NCBI RefSeq assembly: GCF_000970045.1
Contig: NZ_CP009505.1
Coordinates: 744,001-808,000, forward strand
Source: Methanosarcina sp. MTP4
GTDB lineage: Archaea > Halobacteriota > Methanosarcinia > Methanosarcinales > Methanosarcinaceae
Direction: 5' to 3'
DNA: 64,000 nt
Shown: one piece after another, positions 42,001 to 52,389 of the stretch
Numbering within the stretch: the first letter of the stretch is position 1
Layout: every line of letters starts with the position of its first letter
Made by a program: the position numbers and the translations under genes
Notes under the pieces: model-generated
What the model saw: only the letters and a program-made list of their open reading frames with translations
What the model was told of the DNA's origin: nothing
Databases searched by the model: none

Positions 42001-42312
42001 GGAATTGTGGACTTCCACTTTGCGAAGTGGAAGTGTTGCAGCGAAGCTGCAACAAGTCAATTCCGGTTTCCGGCTTCCTCTCAATCTGATATGGAACGGT
42101 TTGTATGATGCAAGCACTGTCCCTACCTCCCAGGACTGTTTAACCGGCATCCTTAGAGCCTGAAACTGAGGCGGCATTTCAGGGTAACTATGAAATTCGT
42201 TCCTATCGTTTCCCGATTTTCCTAAGCTCCGAATCGGGGGTCTGGTCAACCAGGGCTTTTGCAAGCCCCTTACTCTAAAATCGGAGATTTTAGGGAGGGG
42301 TAGTTGACTTGT
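42001..42312 (-). ncRNA. Putative omega RNA (HEARO) of the IscB element
   Basis: The region directly upstream of iscB, read on the minus strand, is rich in stems. These are CTAAAATC/GATTTTAG inside CCCC...GGGG (42266-42300), CTGGT/ACCAG (42242-42253), CGATTCGG-type pairing near 42225-42240, GTTGCAGC/GCTGCAAC (42035-42053) and the 10-base stem ACTTCCACTT/AAGTGGAAGT (42011-42034). A 9-base complement ACAAGTCAA/TTGACTTGT links 42304-42312 with 42052-42060 and could close the whole fold. Position and structure fit HEARO/omega RNA. The guide should be the bases just beyond the 5' end (about 42313-42328). Confidence 0.75.
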
Positions 42313-42598
42313 AATTATTAATAAGAACTTATGCATTCTTCTAAATTTTAACTCCATAATAATAAATCAAAACTTTTGATTATTTCGGATGCGTGATCAT
42401 GAATCTGCTGAACTCCTCCTGTTTATGTACATGTTTGACTTTTGGCATGAATGGGAATCGTTTTCATCCGAACACATCTAATAAATATATCTGTAATATT
42501 GTAGATTTTATTGTCAGTTTTGCTCATGATATTTTTTATATTATAATAACTTGAAGAAAATGGATAGCTATTTATACAATAAATCGGCATAGAATATA

Positions 42599-42675
42599 TT
42601 GTGAGCGGGAAACTTTTTTCACATACCATACCCCCCACTCCCCATATGACCCCCCACTCCCCAACCCGCTCACAA
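42599..42675. repeat. Inverted repeat enclosing a C-rich direct repeat
   Basis: Perfect 11-base arms TTGTGAGCGGG (42599-42609) and CCCGCTCACAA (42665-42675) enclose 55 bases that contain CCCCCCACTCCCC twice, separated by ATATGA. It lies in the 840-base spacer (42313-43152) between the IscB element and the broken pyrophosphatase gene, where no gene is seen. Just after it, AAAGTTT...AAACTTT forms a second small hairpin. Significance unknown. Confidence 0.55.
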
Positions 42676-43152
42676 TCCCTTTACTAAAGTTTGACGAAAG
42701 TTAAACTTTGGGTTGGCTAAAGTTAAACCGATTTCAAGGTACTCTTTTTTGAATCCGGTTGTTTTTTAGTTATCTGGTTGTTTTTTAGTTATTTTTTCTT
42801 TCCTGAAATCACAACTCACTCAATTTAATTGCAATGCAGGTATCACAATGTCCGTGGTATTGATAAGATTCCTTACCTCATTCTTCCCTTTATCCTGATT
42901 ACTTTTTCACATCTGGGTAGGGTAGACAGCATCATTCCCGGGTAAATATTTTTGAAATTTTTTTTGAAATATTGTAGAATAATCGGTCCCAAAAGTTCTA
43001 CTGTAGGGCAAAATTTCTTCAACAAGATCCCTGTTAAATAATGACCGCTCTGCTGTTCGACTTTGCTCTTTGCTTTTTGCTTTTCAGGGTAAAAAGGGGG
43101 GTGAGGTGGTGGGCCGGAGCCCGGATCTTTCGAAATCGTTATCCTCTCACCT

Positions 43153-45190
43153 TTAAAAGAAGCCTCCTCCGATTATCAGGGAGGAGAATAGGATTGCTGC
43201 CATGTTTACTACTTTAATCAGGGCGTTGAGGGCAGGTCCTGAGGTGTCTTTGAAAGGGTCACCTACGGTGTCTCCGACAACAGCAGCTTTGTGAGCTTCC
43301 GAGCCTTTTCCGCCGTGTGCCCCGTCTTCAATGAGTTTTTTCGCGTTGTCCCAGGCTCCTCCGCCGTTGTCCATTATAAGGGCTAACATGAGCCCTACAG
43401 CAATGATTCCTATCAGGAATCCGGCAAGGGCTTTCGGGCCGAGGACCACTCCTACGAGCAGGGGTACTGCCACTGCCAGGAAGCCGGGCATTGCCATCTC
43501 ATGGAGTGCTGCCTTTGTTACGATATCGACGCAGTGTCCGTATTCGGGCTTTTTCGTCCCTTCCATGATGCCGGGGATTTCCCTAAACTGCCTGCGGACT
43601 TCGTTTACAACTTCAAAAGCTGCTTTTCCGACAGCACTCATAGTAACTGCGCTGAACACGAAGGGCAGCAGGGCTCCCAGGAAAAGCCCGACAAGCACTA
43701 CCGGGTCATCAAGGCTCAGGGCCTGATCTCCGAGGTTTACCTTGATACGGTAATCTGCGAAAAGGGCAAGTGCACCCAGGGCAGCCGAACCTATGGCATA
43801 TCCTTTGGTAACTGCCTTTGTGGTATTGCCTACTGCGTCCAGGTCATCCGTAACCTTCCTGACGTCGGCAGGAAGCTTCGCCATCTGTGCGATCCCTCCT
43901 GCGTTGTCCGTTATAGGGCCGTAAGAGTCCAGGGCAACGATCATACCTGTGGTGGAGAGCATTGCAACGGCTGCAATGGCAATCCCGTAAAGCCCTATGC
44001 TGGAGTCTGCAGGTCCTCCTACGACAAAGTATGAAGCTAGGATTCCTACTACGATCACTACCGTGGGCATGAGGGTACTTTCAAAGCCTATGGACAATCC
44101 TGCGATCATGTTGGTCGCAGCCCCTGTCTCGGATGCGGCTGCGATGCTTTCCACGGGCCTGTGTCGGGTGTAGGTGTAGTACTCGGTGATTACTACCATG
44201 AGTACCATGATCGCGACCCCTACGAGGGATGCATAGTACAGACTTATGTCTCCCATCAGGGCGTCGGTCACTAAGTAAAATGCAAGCAGGCAGATCAGGG
44301 CAGAACCGCCTACCCCCTTGTAAAGAGCCCGCATGATATCCCCGTCCTTTCCTATCTTTACGAAGAAGACGGAAATGATGGATGCAAAGATTGCGACCGA
44401 ACCCAGCATGAGGGGGTAGAGAATTGCATTTTCGAAAGTGTTGATGATAAGAGATCCGAGCAGCATGGCCGCCAGGGCTGTCACCACGTAGGTTTCAAAG
44501 AGTTCTGCCCCCATTCCTGCACAGTCCCCCACGTTGTCCCCCACGTTGTCCCCCACGTTGTCCCCTACGTTGTCGGCAATGACTCCGGCATTCCTCGGGT
44601 CGTCTTCGGGAATCCCGGCTTCGATCTTGCCCACGAGGTCCGCACCCACGTCTGCGGCTTTCATGAAGATCCCTCCTCCAACTCTTTCAAAGAGGCTGAT
44701 AAGGCTGGCTCCGAAACCGAACCCTACGACCAGGTTCACATCCCCGTAAAGGGTGTAAAAGCTGCTTGTACCGAGTAGTGCAAGTCCTACAACTGCAAGT
44801 CCTGTCACAGCCCCCCGCGGAACGCAACGGACATTGCCTTTTCAAGTCTTGTTGAGGCGGCATGAGCGGTCCGGACGTTTGCCCTGACCGATACACTCAT
44901 CCCGATATATCCTGCAGCAGCCGAACTTATAGCTCCTGCAAGAAATCCGACTGCTATTTTCATGCCGTCATCAAGCAAAAAGAGAATTAAGAACGCGAGA
45001 ATGATCGAAACCACTGCGATCGTTTTGTACTGGCGGTTCAGGAAGCCATGGCCCCTTCCTGAATTGCTCCGGCTATCTCCTGTATTCTCTTGCTGCCGGC
45101 ATCTTCCTTCAGGACGCCTTTTGCGAAAAAAGCGGCGAAGACCAGACTTATGAAACCTGCTAAAGGAGCAATAAATATTAAACCTTCCAT
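43153..45190 (-). pseudogene. Frameshifted K+-independent H+-translocating pyrophosphatase
   Basis: Three frames together encode one membrane pyrophosphatase. The start MEGLIFIAPLAGFISLVF (ATG 45190) reaches EGAMAS and a stop where one T is missing near 45043 (expected AMAFLNRQYK). The next frame runs to about 44812, where a run of six G in place of seven breaks [12 protein letters not shown]. The rest (551 residues) stays open. The pyrophosphate-binding motif is expanded: four NVGD units instead of the usual two in [13 protein letters not shown], from a 12-base tandem duplication (44526-44572). [10 protein letters not shown] carries the lysine of K+-independent pumps. Either a decaying gene or sequencing errors. 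Confidence 0.8.
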
Positions 45191-46110
45191 AAATTTCCTG
45201 TCCTTTGGTTTATGATATTCTTTTACTTTTTATATTTCTTTCATCCTCTCTAAAGCTCCTATCCTTTAGCTTTAATTTCCCTCTCCTTTTTTCGTATTAA
45301 TTCAATTATTATTTCATACATTTATCAGTTTAATATTATAATTAATCTAAGTGGCAGTTTAGTATTATTTTTATTAATCTGTATGCCACTTTTGTATTGT
45401 CTTTAAGTGTCTGAGCCTCACTTCAGATTCATTGCGTAAATAGTCATTTTTTATATATTCTTTTGTATCAGCTATCAGGTCAAAGGCTAATCCAATCCTT
45501 TTTTTAATTAATATTCATTAATTATTATTTTTTTATTGAGCTGAACTTCGGGTGACTACGATATTTATTCCCGGGTTGTTAAATCCGGGTTCATTGAATA
45601 TTTTTCACTAATTTTTTTGGCGCTTTTGTTTGTCTAAATGTATACGGGAGTTGGGTGCAGGGGGTTGAGAATAGGTCCAAAACGGTTATTAGGTAAAAGA
45701 GTTTCACTTTTTATATCTCTCCCGTTCTAGATATTTTTATATACTATCAAATAGGTAACAAGTTACCGTATTCTTGTCATAGGGGTCGGGTTAAGGTTCT
45801 CCACCCTGCGTTCATCCTCTGGAAATTTATCCCGTGTCCAAACGGTAAACAAAATAGAAAAACACAACAGTAATTTATAAAAATATTTGGATAATGATCC
45901 CAAGATAAGATATAAATAAGATAATTGTAACTACGTCTGTGCTCATGGTGAAATATTAAGTGTCATGAGGAACTGAAATTGACAGCTTCCTCGGATTTTC
46001 AATCAGAAAAACGAATATGAATTTATATACCAAGACTCAATTCAATACTACATTAACTATTTCGGAGTGTTAAAAACCCAAATGTACTTTTTATGTAGTT
46101 CTCCGGCAGG
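45191..46110. other. Divergent spacer between the two pyrophosphatase genes, with hppA promoter
   Basis: These 920 bases are AT-rich. ATTTATATACC at 46021-46031 is a good TATA box about 80 bases before the plus-strand gene. Other TATA-like sequences are TTTTTATATACT (about 45737) and AGATATAAATAAG (about 45908). Between them 45779-45860 is less AT-rich, with no open frame; it could be a leader or small RNA. CCCGGGTTGTTAAATCCGGG near 45570-45592 is an imperfect hairpin. No protein gene is supported. Confidence 0.45.
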
Positions 46111-48156
46111 ATGGTTGAACTTATGGATATGTTAATTTACCTTGCACCAATATGTGCCCTAATTGGTCTGGTTTTTGCAGGTGTGTCCTACAAAAATGTC
46201 CAAAAAGAAGGCGAAGGCAACGATCTAATCAAAAAAATAACCGCGTCAATTCACGGTGGGGCCATGGTCTACCTTAACAGGCAATACCGTGCAATCACTG
46301 TTTTTGTCGTTATACTTGCAATTGTAATCGCGTTAATTTTGCCAAATGGCTCCCTCACTGCGTTATGTTTTGTCCTTGGTGCAGTGCTTTCCGCGACAGC
46401 CGGATATATAGGGATGTTTACAGCTACCAGTGCGAATGGGAGGACCACAAATGCTGCTACAAAGGGTATTGGTCCGGCATTTAAGGTTTCATTTGCATCG
46501 GGTACTGTTATGGGAATGAGTGTCGTAGGTCTCGGTCTTTTCGGACTGTCTTCTTTATTCATATTCATCACAAGTGTTTTTACGGACCTGGACACCTTAA
46601 CCGCTGTGAACATTTTGGCAGGCTTTTCACTCGGAGCTTCATCCATTGCTCTCTTTGCCCGTGTCGGTGGTGGAATATTTACCAAAGCTGCTGATGTCGG
46701 GGCAGACCTTGTCGGAAAGGTCGAAGCCGGAATTCCCGAAGACGACCCGAGAAACCCGGCTGTAATCGCTGACAATGTCGGAGATAACGTCGGGGACATT
46801 GCCGGAATGGGTGCCGACCTTTACGAATCATATGTCGGTTCAATCCTTGCAACAATGCTTCTTGCAGCCGCAACAGCAGCAACTACTTTCCCCGGAATCG
46901 CGGTTGAGAACGTTATTCTGGTGCCTTTGCTAATTTCGGCCCTTGGAATTCTTGCATCCATCGTCGGTACTTTTTTTGTCCGTACAAACAAGACAGAATC
47001 TTCCGCAATCCACAGGGCGTTTAATGCCGGCTTGATCTCCGCAATCGCTATTGCAGTCATTGCATCATACTTCGTTACGGATATGCTTCTCGGGGAATAC
47101 GGACTGAATGTCTTCTTTGCAACGGTCGCAGGACTTCTCTCAGGTTTCCTCATCGGGCAGATCACCGAGTACTACACATCATATGAACGGAAGCCAACTC
47201 TTATGATTGCAAATTCCTGTGAAACCGGCTCAGCTACAAACATCATCACAGGTTTTTCAAAGGGAATGGAATCAACTCTATGGCCTGTAATCATTATCTC
47301 TATTACAATCTATATTGCATTCCAGCTCTCCGGTCTCTACGGCATAGCTATTGCAGCCGTGGGGATGCTCGCAACCCTCGGTATCTCCCTCTCAGTCGAT
47401 GCATATGGTCCTGTAGCAGATAACGCAGGCGGTATTGCGGAGATGTCCCACCAGAAAGAAGAAGTCCGTGAGATCACCGATACCCTTGATGCAGTAGGAA
47501 ACACCACTGCAGCTATCGGGAAAGGTTTTGCAATTGGATCGGCAGCTCTTACCGCACTTGCCCTCTTCTCCTCATATGGGATTGCAGTGGGTCTCGACTC
47601 CATTGATGTTATGGACTCCAGTGTGTTTATCGGGCTTACTATCGGTGCGATGCTTCCGTACCTTTTCTCCTCTATGACTATCCTGGCAGTCGGAAAAGCT
47701 GCAGGTGAGGTCGTAGTTGAAGTGAGGAGGCAGTTTAAAGAGATCGCAGGTCTGATGGAAGGAAAAGCTGAACCTGATTACGAGAAATGTATTGCAATCT
47801 CAACCCACTCTGCCCTGAAAGAGATGATAGCACCCGGTGTGCTGGCCGTTGTAGCCCCGCTTTTAGTCGGACTTGTACTTGGCCCCGGCGCACTTGGCGG
47901 ACTTCTTGCAGGTTCGGTGGTTTCAGGTTTCATGCTTGCAATCACGATGTCCAACGCCGGCGGCGCATGGGACAACGCAAAGAAGTATATTGAACTAGGA
48001 AACTACGGCGGAAAAGGTTCCGGTGCCCACATGGCAGGTGTCACCGGCGATACTGTGGGAGATCCTTTCAAGGACACGGCAGGTCCTGCAATCAACATCC
48101 TCATTAAGCTCATGACAATTGTGGCTGTTGTATTTGCACCCCTGTTTATCCTGTAA
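46111..48156 (+). CDS. hppA: Membrane pyrophosphatase, K+-dependent type (probable Na+ pump)
   Basis: A 681-residue protein with about 16 membrane helices that couples hydrolysis of pyrophosphate to cation export. Signatures are the catalytic [40 protein letters not shown], and the C-terminal [14 protein letters not shown] with [25 protein letters not shown] has alanine where K+-independent pumps have lysine, so it should need K+. Family knowledge links this methanosarcinal type to Na+ transport. The frame opens at ATG 46111; ATG 46123 or 46129 ([13 protein letters not shown]) are possible starts. It is divergent from the broken paralogue at 43153-45190. Confidence 0.93.
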   Translation: MVELMDMLIYLAPICALIGLVFAGVSYKNVQKEGEGNDLIKKITASIHGGAMVYLNRQYRAITVFVVILAIVIALILPNGSLTALCFVLGAVLSATAGYIGMFTATSANGRTTNAATKGIGPAFKVSFASGTVMGMSVVGLGLFGLSSLFIFITSVFTDLDTLTAVNILAGFSLGASSIALFARVGGGIFTKAADVGADLVGKVEAGIPEDDPRNPAVIADNVGDNVGDIAGMGADLYESYVGSILATMLLAAATAATTFPGIAVENVILVPLLISALGILASIVGTFFVRTNKTESSAIHRAFNAGLISAIAIAVIASYFVTDMLLGEYGLNVFFATVAGLLSGFLIGQITEYYTSYERKPTLMIANSCETGSATNIITGFSKGMESTLWPVIIISITIYIAFQLSGLYGIAIAAVGMLATLGISLSVDAYGPVADNAGGIAEMSHQKEEVREITDTLDAVGNTTAAIGKGFAIGSAALTALALFSSYGIAVGLDSIDVMDSSVFIGLTIGAMLPYLFSSMTILAVGKAAGEVVVEVRRQFKEIAGLMEGKAEPDYEKCIAISTHSALKEMIAPGVLAVVAPLLVGLVLGPGALGGLLAGSVVSGFMLAITMSNAGGAWDNAKKYIELGNYGGKGSGAHMAGVTGDTVGDPFKDTAGPAINILIKLMTIVAVVFAPLFIL

Positions 48157-48157
48157 T

Positions 48158-48200
48158 TTCCCCTTTTTTTCCCTTTTTTATTTTTTTTATTTTTTCAAGA
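48158..48200 (+). terminator. Poly-T terminator of hppA
   Basis: Directly after the hppA stop, runs of seven to eight T separated by CCC, A or G form the typical archaeal oligo-T termination signal on the plus strand. The following spacer to 48735 has degenerate TTCCCCGATnTCGG repeats (48300-48370) and no supported gene. Confidence 0.6.
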
Positions 48201-48735
48201 TTTGTCCTGATTGATGTTCTTTCCCTGGTGTTTGGATTTTTCTGCCTCTATTCTCCTTGTTCTGATTTTTTGATGCAATTCTTCTATCTCGGATTTTTCT
48301 CGATGGTATTCCCCGACACTCGGTTTTTTCTTGATTTCATTCCCCGATGTTCGGAGATTTCCCGATATCATTCGCTTAAATTCCGAGACCAATCAAAAAA
48401 ATTATAGCCAAAATCTGCCCGAAGGCAAATTAATTCTATCAGATGGGTAGGGTAGTTGACAAAAAGGTAGAACTACAGGGTCCCGGGCATCCGATGAAAA
48501 ATATTATTTCTGGGGGCAAGCGGTTAAAATTATCGTTTCGTGAGTTTTTGCTTGATCCTGAAAGTATCTGGGGTTGGGGGTCTGGATGTGGTGGGTCGGG
48601 GTTAACCCCTGATTTCCCTCGCTTTCTCTATATCTCCTGCTCTCGGGTGAGACGGCGCTTCTTTGTACAAAATAATTGGGTGTAATGAACCGGCTTCGGC
48701 TTTCTCCGAAGGTCCTTTTTTTAAGGGGCGTGCGG

Positions 48736-49203
48736 TCAGTTCACGCCCTTTACCTGGAGCAGCTGGAATTCTATTTCGTCCGGGACCGTGGCCAGGAAGA
48801 CAAAGGCGTTATAGCCCAGTTTCTGGATTTCTTTGATTGCCATTGCCTGGGGTTCGGTCAGGTCTTTTGAGTCGCTTACGATGCAGAAAGATTTCCTGCT
48901 TCCCGTGTTAACCAGGAAGTTAAAGACTTCGGCATGGGTATTCAGGAAAGCGACCAGATTTTTCAGTTCTTCCCAGGTACTGCACATGTGGATGTTCTTG
49001 GAGCCCATGTTTTCCACGTACCAGTCCCGGCTCACGTAGGAATAGGAGGCGTACTGTTCGTTCAGTTCCTCGTAAGCTTTGAATATTTTGTTAATTTCCG
49101 TTCTCAGGTTTACCCATTTCCAGTTTTGTGTCTTGAAATAGCGGGCTGCCACGATTTCAAAGATTTCCTGCTTGTCTTCGCATTCGAGTTTCATTTTCTT
49201 CAC
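48736..49203 (-). CDS. Hypothetical protein
   Basis: A 155-residue soluble protein starting MKKMKLECEDKQEIFEIVAA. The first half is helical with many aromatic residues (YFKTQNWKWVNLRTEINKIF, YASYSYVSRDWYVENMGS). The second half has an alternating strand/helix pattern (FNFLVNTGSRKSFCIVSDSK, LGYNAFVFLATVPDEIEFQL). No family is recognised, and there is no signal peptide. It is a single gene between hppA and a DHPS-related gene, bordered by repeats on both sides. Confidence 0.7.
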   Translation of the reverse strand: MKKMKLECEDKQEIFEIVAARYFKTQNWKWVNLRTEINKIFKAYEELNEQYASYSYVSRDWYVENMGSKNIHMCSTWEELKNLVAFLNTHAEVFNFLVNTGSRKSFCIVSDSKDLTEPQAMAIKEIQKLGYNAFVFLATVPDEIEFQLLQVKGVN

Positions 49204-49228
49204 ACCTGAAATGTTTCATTTTGTCCAT

Positions 49229-49356
49229 GTTTGAATTTCAGAGATCCTGTTTGAAGGTCGTGTTTGAATTTCAGAGATCCTGTTTGAAGGTCGTGTTTGG
49301 ATGTCAGATGTCCTGTTTGAAGGCCGTGTTTGAATGTCAAAGGTCCTGTTTGAACG
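49229..49356. repeat. 33-bp tandem repeat, four copies
   Basis: Copies start at 49229, 49262, 49295 and 49328. The first two are identical (GTTTGAATTTCAGAGATCCT and on), and the third and fourth carry six to eight changes. Because 33 is a multiple of three, the plus strand stays open and reads a false protein with repeated SCLK. It lies in the 338-base spacer 49204-49541, which holds no supported gene. Confidence 0.9.
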
Positions 49357-49541
49357 TATTATGTTTTGTCCCGTTTTTCCGGTATGGGGGAAGTTCCTGC
49401 CGGGGGCTGTGTCGATTAAAACCTTTTCGGATTCTCTGTGGAACTTTTTTGGAATATTTTCGGAACTTTTCCGGAATATGTGCGGATTTTTTTCCGGAAT
49501 TCTCTGTTGATTATGTCAGTAAATATCTCCTGCTTTTTGGC

Positions 49542-51023
49542 TCAGAACTCGTCGTCCTGGGCGTAGCTCCTGTTAAAGCGAAGCGCCAGTTCCGCCCTTT
49601 CGAGCTCTCGTCCCAGATAGGCTGCGTGGTCGAGGCGGGAGATCAGTTCGAGCTCGAGCAGGGTGTCCATGACTTCTCTTGCGCTTTCTCCTGCCACTGA
49701 GGTTTTTTCATGTTCAGCCACGATAAGCCCGCCGTTTCCGCGAACCCTGTCTGGCATGATCCAGATTCGGATGGGGCCTGCAGGGTCCAAGCGCCAGTTT
49801 TTCGAAGCCTTTGCCTTAACTGCATTTTCGGGCAGGAAGCCGTCCGGACGCCTGCGTTTTTCTTTGATCCGGAGGAGGTCGAGCCCCAGATCCTTGGGGG
49901 AGCTTTCCCTTGTTTTTGCAAGTTGCATCATTTCGGAAGCCCTTTTCAGCTCTTCTATGGAACCCTGGGCTTTGTCACTGAATTCTGGGGTAAAGAGGAT
50001 ACTTGCCCCTACTTCGGCTCCGATCCCGCAGAGGGCGGCGTTGACGCCTATGGTGTCCACGTCCATTAGCTCTGTTACGTTTCCCACTCCGAAGAATACG
50101 GGGATTTCCGGATAGTCTCTGTGGAATTCCCTGTAGCGGACAATTGACTCCGTGATGTTGTGCCCTATTGGGTCAAGGACAGGGTCTGCAATTATTTTTT
50201 CAATTCCGAGCCTGCGGGCTGCTTTGATGTTCCGGACAAGGCTTTCCAGGCTCTCTCCTTCATCCGGAATTACCACTGCAGATGCTCCGGCTTTTGCCAC
50301 AGTGGGCCCTGCGCTGTCCATGTTCGTCCCGTTCAGGCTCAGGACCAGGTCAGCCCCGGCTTCGATTCCTTCTTTGATAAGTACGGGGTCGAGGGTGTCG
50401 ACGCTAATTGGGACTCCTGTCCGGGCTTTTGCCAGGGCGACCGTCCTGCCTACCTGCCCGGGCTCGGTGTTCAGGGAAGCTCCAAGGTCGATGATGTCCG
50501 CACCCCGGGCGATAAAAGCTTCGATTCTCCTCTCAAGGGTTCCGGGGTCAAGCTCGGCAGCTCCTACAATTTCTCCCATAACCTTCATGCGAGCTCCACC
50601 TCCGAGTTTTACTTCCCTAAGGGCCAGAAGGGGGTGGGCATTTTCTTCGGCTTCCTTTACGAGCTTCAGGGCCATTTCCCTCCGCACGTCTGCAAGGAGT
50701 TCACAGGCAGGAATGGTTTTAGAAAACTCCACTTTCCCGGCAAAGGGGAGCACGAAACCCAGGTCATAGGCGTGCTTTGGGCCGAGCCGGATTTTGCATC
50801 CGAGTTCTTCCGAAACTTTTGAAAAGTCTCCTGCAACCAGTCCCGGTACCAGGATCAGCTCGATTTTTTTTGAAAAATTCGCTTCCTGAAAGGCTTTTAA
50901 TAGTTTTTTAGGAGTGATGAAGGCGGCGATATCTATGTCAACAACAAGGATGTCGGCTTTTTTCCCGACCGCTTTCCTCACGGTATTTTCTGCAAGCCTC
51001 CCGGTTGCAATTAAAGTATCCAT
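49542..51023 (-). CDS. Dihydropteroate synthase-related protein
   Basis: A 493-residue protein of the archaeal DHPS-related family. The N-terminal 150 residues form a family-specific domain (ILVVDIDIAAFITPKKLLKA). The rest is a pterin-binding TIM barrel: IARGADIIDLGASLNTEPG (about 205), GVPISVDTLDPVLIKEGIEA, ADLVLSLNGTNMDS, IIADPVLDPIGHNITESIVR. Such proteins are thought to act in methanopterin biosynthesis in methanogens; the exact reaction is not settled. It is downstream of ftsZ on the same strand with a 187-base gap. Complete, with no odd residues noted. Confidence 0.85.
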   Translation of the reverse strand: MDTLIATGRLAENTVRKAVGKKADILVVDIDIAAFITPKKLLKAFQEANFSKKIELILVPGLVAGDFSKVSEELGCKIRLGPKHAYDLGFVLPFAGKVEFSKTIPACELLADVRREMALKLVKEAEENAHPLLALREVKLGGGARMKVMGEIVGAAELDPGTLERRIEAFIARGADIIDLGASLNTEPGQVGRTVALAKARTGVPISVDTLDPVLIKEGIEAGADLVLSLNGTNMDSAGPTVAKAGASAVVIPDEGESLESLVRNIKAARRLGIEKIIADPVLDPIGHNITESIVRYREFHRDYPEIPVFFGVGNVTELMDVDTIGVNAALCGIGAEVGASILFTPEFSDKAQGSIEELKRASEMMQLAKTRESSPKDLGLDLLRIKEKRRRPDGFLPENAVKAKASKNWRLDPAGPIRIWIMPDRVRGNGGLIVAEHEKTSVAGESAREVMDTLLELELISRLDHAAYLGRELERAELALRFNRSYAQDDEF

Positions 51024-51210
51024 GTTTTTTACATAGAACCGCTAATTAAAAAGAGTATCTATTCAGGAAAAACCCGTACTCCTGCTTGCAGCTGCTTCCT
51101 CTGCTCGAAAGAGTTTTCCCGGCTCTTTTGCGTTTTACTCTTGCATTGTCGCAGGGATTGGGCCCTCCCGGACCCGAAGCAGAGTTTCCGGGCTTTTGCC
51201 TGAACCTGTT

Positions 51211-52389
51211 TTAGTTTATGAAGTCAATGATCGAATTGTCGTTCTTTTTCCTTATTTCACCCATTTCTCCCCCTCTGGAGTCCTGGTTCACTCTTCCTAA
51301 CCTTTTTGCCCGGAAGGCTTCGGCTTCGCTCTGGGGTTCCAGGATGCCGGCACCTGCCTGTGGACCGAGGATCTGGGCTGACTGGACGCCGGTCATGATT
51401 GCCATAACACGGACCTTGCCCTCGTAATCGTCCCTGATTCTTGCGCCCCAGATGACATTGGCGTTGGATGAAAGTTCGTAGGTGAGCATGGAGGCGATTT
51501 CTTCTGCTTCCTTCAGGCTCAGGTCCGGCCCTCCGGTCACATGCACCAGGCTCCCGCTTGCACCCTTGTAATCGACGTCAAGCAGAGGGTGGTTCAGGGC
51601 AGTCCGCACTACTTCCGTGCTCTTGTCCTGGCTCTTGGACTCGCCCACGAGCATTACGGCAACCCCGCCGCAGCTCATGATGGTCCTGATGTCGGCGTAG
51701 TCAAGGTTTATCAGGGAAGGCACGGTGATAGTTTCGGTTATGCCTTTTACGGTTTCGGAAATGAGCTGGTCCATGACTGAGAAGGCCTGGTCGATTGGCA
51801 GGTTGGGCACGTAGTTGAGCAGCCTGTTGTTGTCCAGGACGATCACAGTGTCCGCTGCCCGGCGGAATTCTTCAAGTCCTTCCTCTGCTTTGACAGTGCG
51901 GGCTCTCTCAACCCTGAAGGGGCTGGAGACCATGCCTACTACGATGGCTCCCTGCTCTTTTGCGACTTCTGCGACTACAGGGGCAACACCGGTCCCGGTA
52001 CCTCCCCCGAGGCCTGCGGTAACGAATACAAGGTCAGCGTCTTTTAATACTTCTTCAAGAGTGCCTCTTGCAAGTTCGGCGGCTTTCTTCCCGGTTTCGG
52101 GGTACCCGCCGGCTCCCAGACCCCTTGTGAGGGTTTTTCCCACCAGGATCTTCTTGTCAGCCCTCACGTTGTCCAGATGCTGCTTGTCAGTGTTGATGCA
52201 GACGGTTTCCGCACCTTCAATCCCGATATTGTAGAGTCGGTTTATGGTGTTGTTCCCGGCACCCCCGCAGCCTATGATCATGATCCTCGGCTGGCCGAAT
52301 TCTTCAAAATCTTCATCTGATGCCGCTTTTTTCCGGAATTCCTTCTCTTTTTCAGTATATTTCATTGCTTCCTGTACTATAGATTGCAA
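51211..52389 (-). CDS. ftsZ: Cell division GTPase FtsZ
   Basis: A 392-residue tubulin-like GTPase that forms the division ring. It shows the nucleotide-binding [15 protein letters not shown], the tubulin signature [14 protein letters not shown] (about 126-139), and the T7 catalytic loop [16 protein letters not shown]. The C-terminal tail ends in [11 protein letters not shown], a likely SepF contact. The frame begins with TTG at 52389 behind GAGGGGATG; an internal ATG ([10 protein letters not shown]) with AGGA upstream is also possible. SepF is encoded at 36726-37106. The window also encodes a Vps4-like ATPase. Confidence 0.95.
   Translation of the reverse strand: MQSIVQEAMKYTEKEKEFRKKAASDEDFEEFGQPRIMIIGCGGAGNNTINRLYNIGIEGAETVCINTDKQHLDNVRADKKILVGKTLTRGLGAGGYPETGKKAAELARGTLEEVLKDADLVFVTAGLGGGTGTGVAPVVAEVAKEQGAIVVGMVSSPFRVERARTVKAEEGLEEFRRAADTVIVLDNNRLLNYVPNLPIDQAFSVMDQLISETVKGITETITVPSLINLDYADIRTIMSCGGVAVMLVGESKSQDKSTEVVRTALNHPLLDVDYKGASGSLVHVTGGPDLSLKEAEEIASMLTYELSSNANVIWGARIRDDYEGKVRVMAIMTGVQSAQILGPQAGAGILEPQSEAEAFRAKRLGRVNQDSRGGEMGEIRKKNDNSIIDFIN

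Larger units (their letters stand above)
40680..42328 (-). mobile_element. IscB element of the IS200/IS605 superfamily, without TnpA
   Basis: The unit comprises a structured leader (42001-42312), the iscB gene, and a right-end hairpin at 40684-40751 (TCCTCCCCCACC and GAGGAGGGAG around TTCCGGCAAGCCGGAA) that overlaps the end of the reading frame. A left end is placed near 42312, where a CCCCTCCCTAAAATC hairpin and AAGTCAACT begin. No transposase gene is nearby, so movement would need a TnpA in trans. The element sits between the MFS pair and the broken pyrophosphatase gene. The exact ends are estimates. Confidence 0.65.

Noticed and set aside
48195-48392. 65-codon minus-strand frame downstream of hppA
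   Set aside because: Charged, low-complexity and located in degenerate TTCCCCGAT repeats and the poly-T terminator; no start signal.
49221-49700. Plus-strand frame of 159 codons with repeated SCLK units
   Set aside because: The 33-base repeat keeps the frame open; the rest runs antisense to the DHPS-related gene, with no ribosome site.
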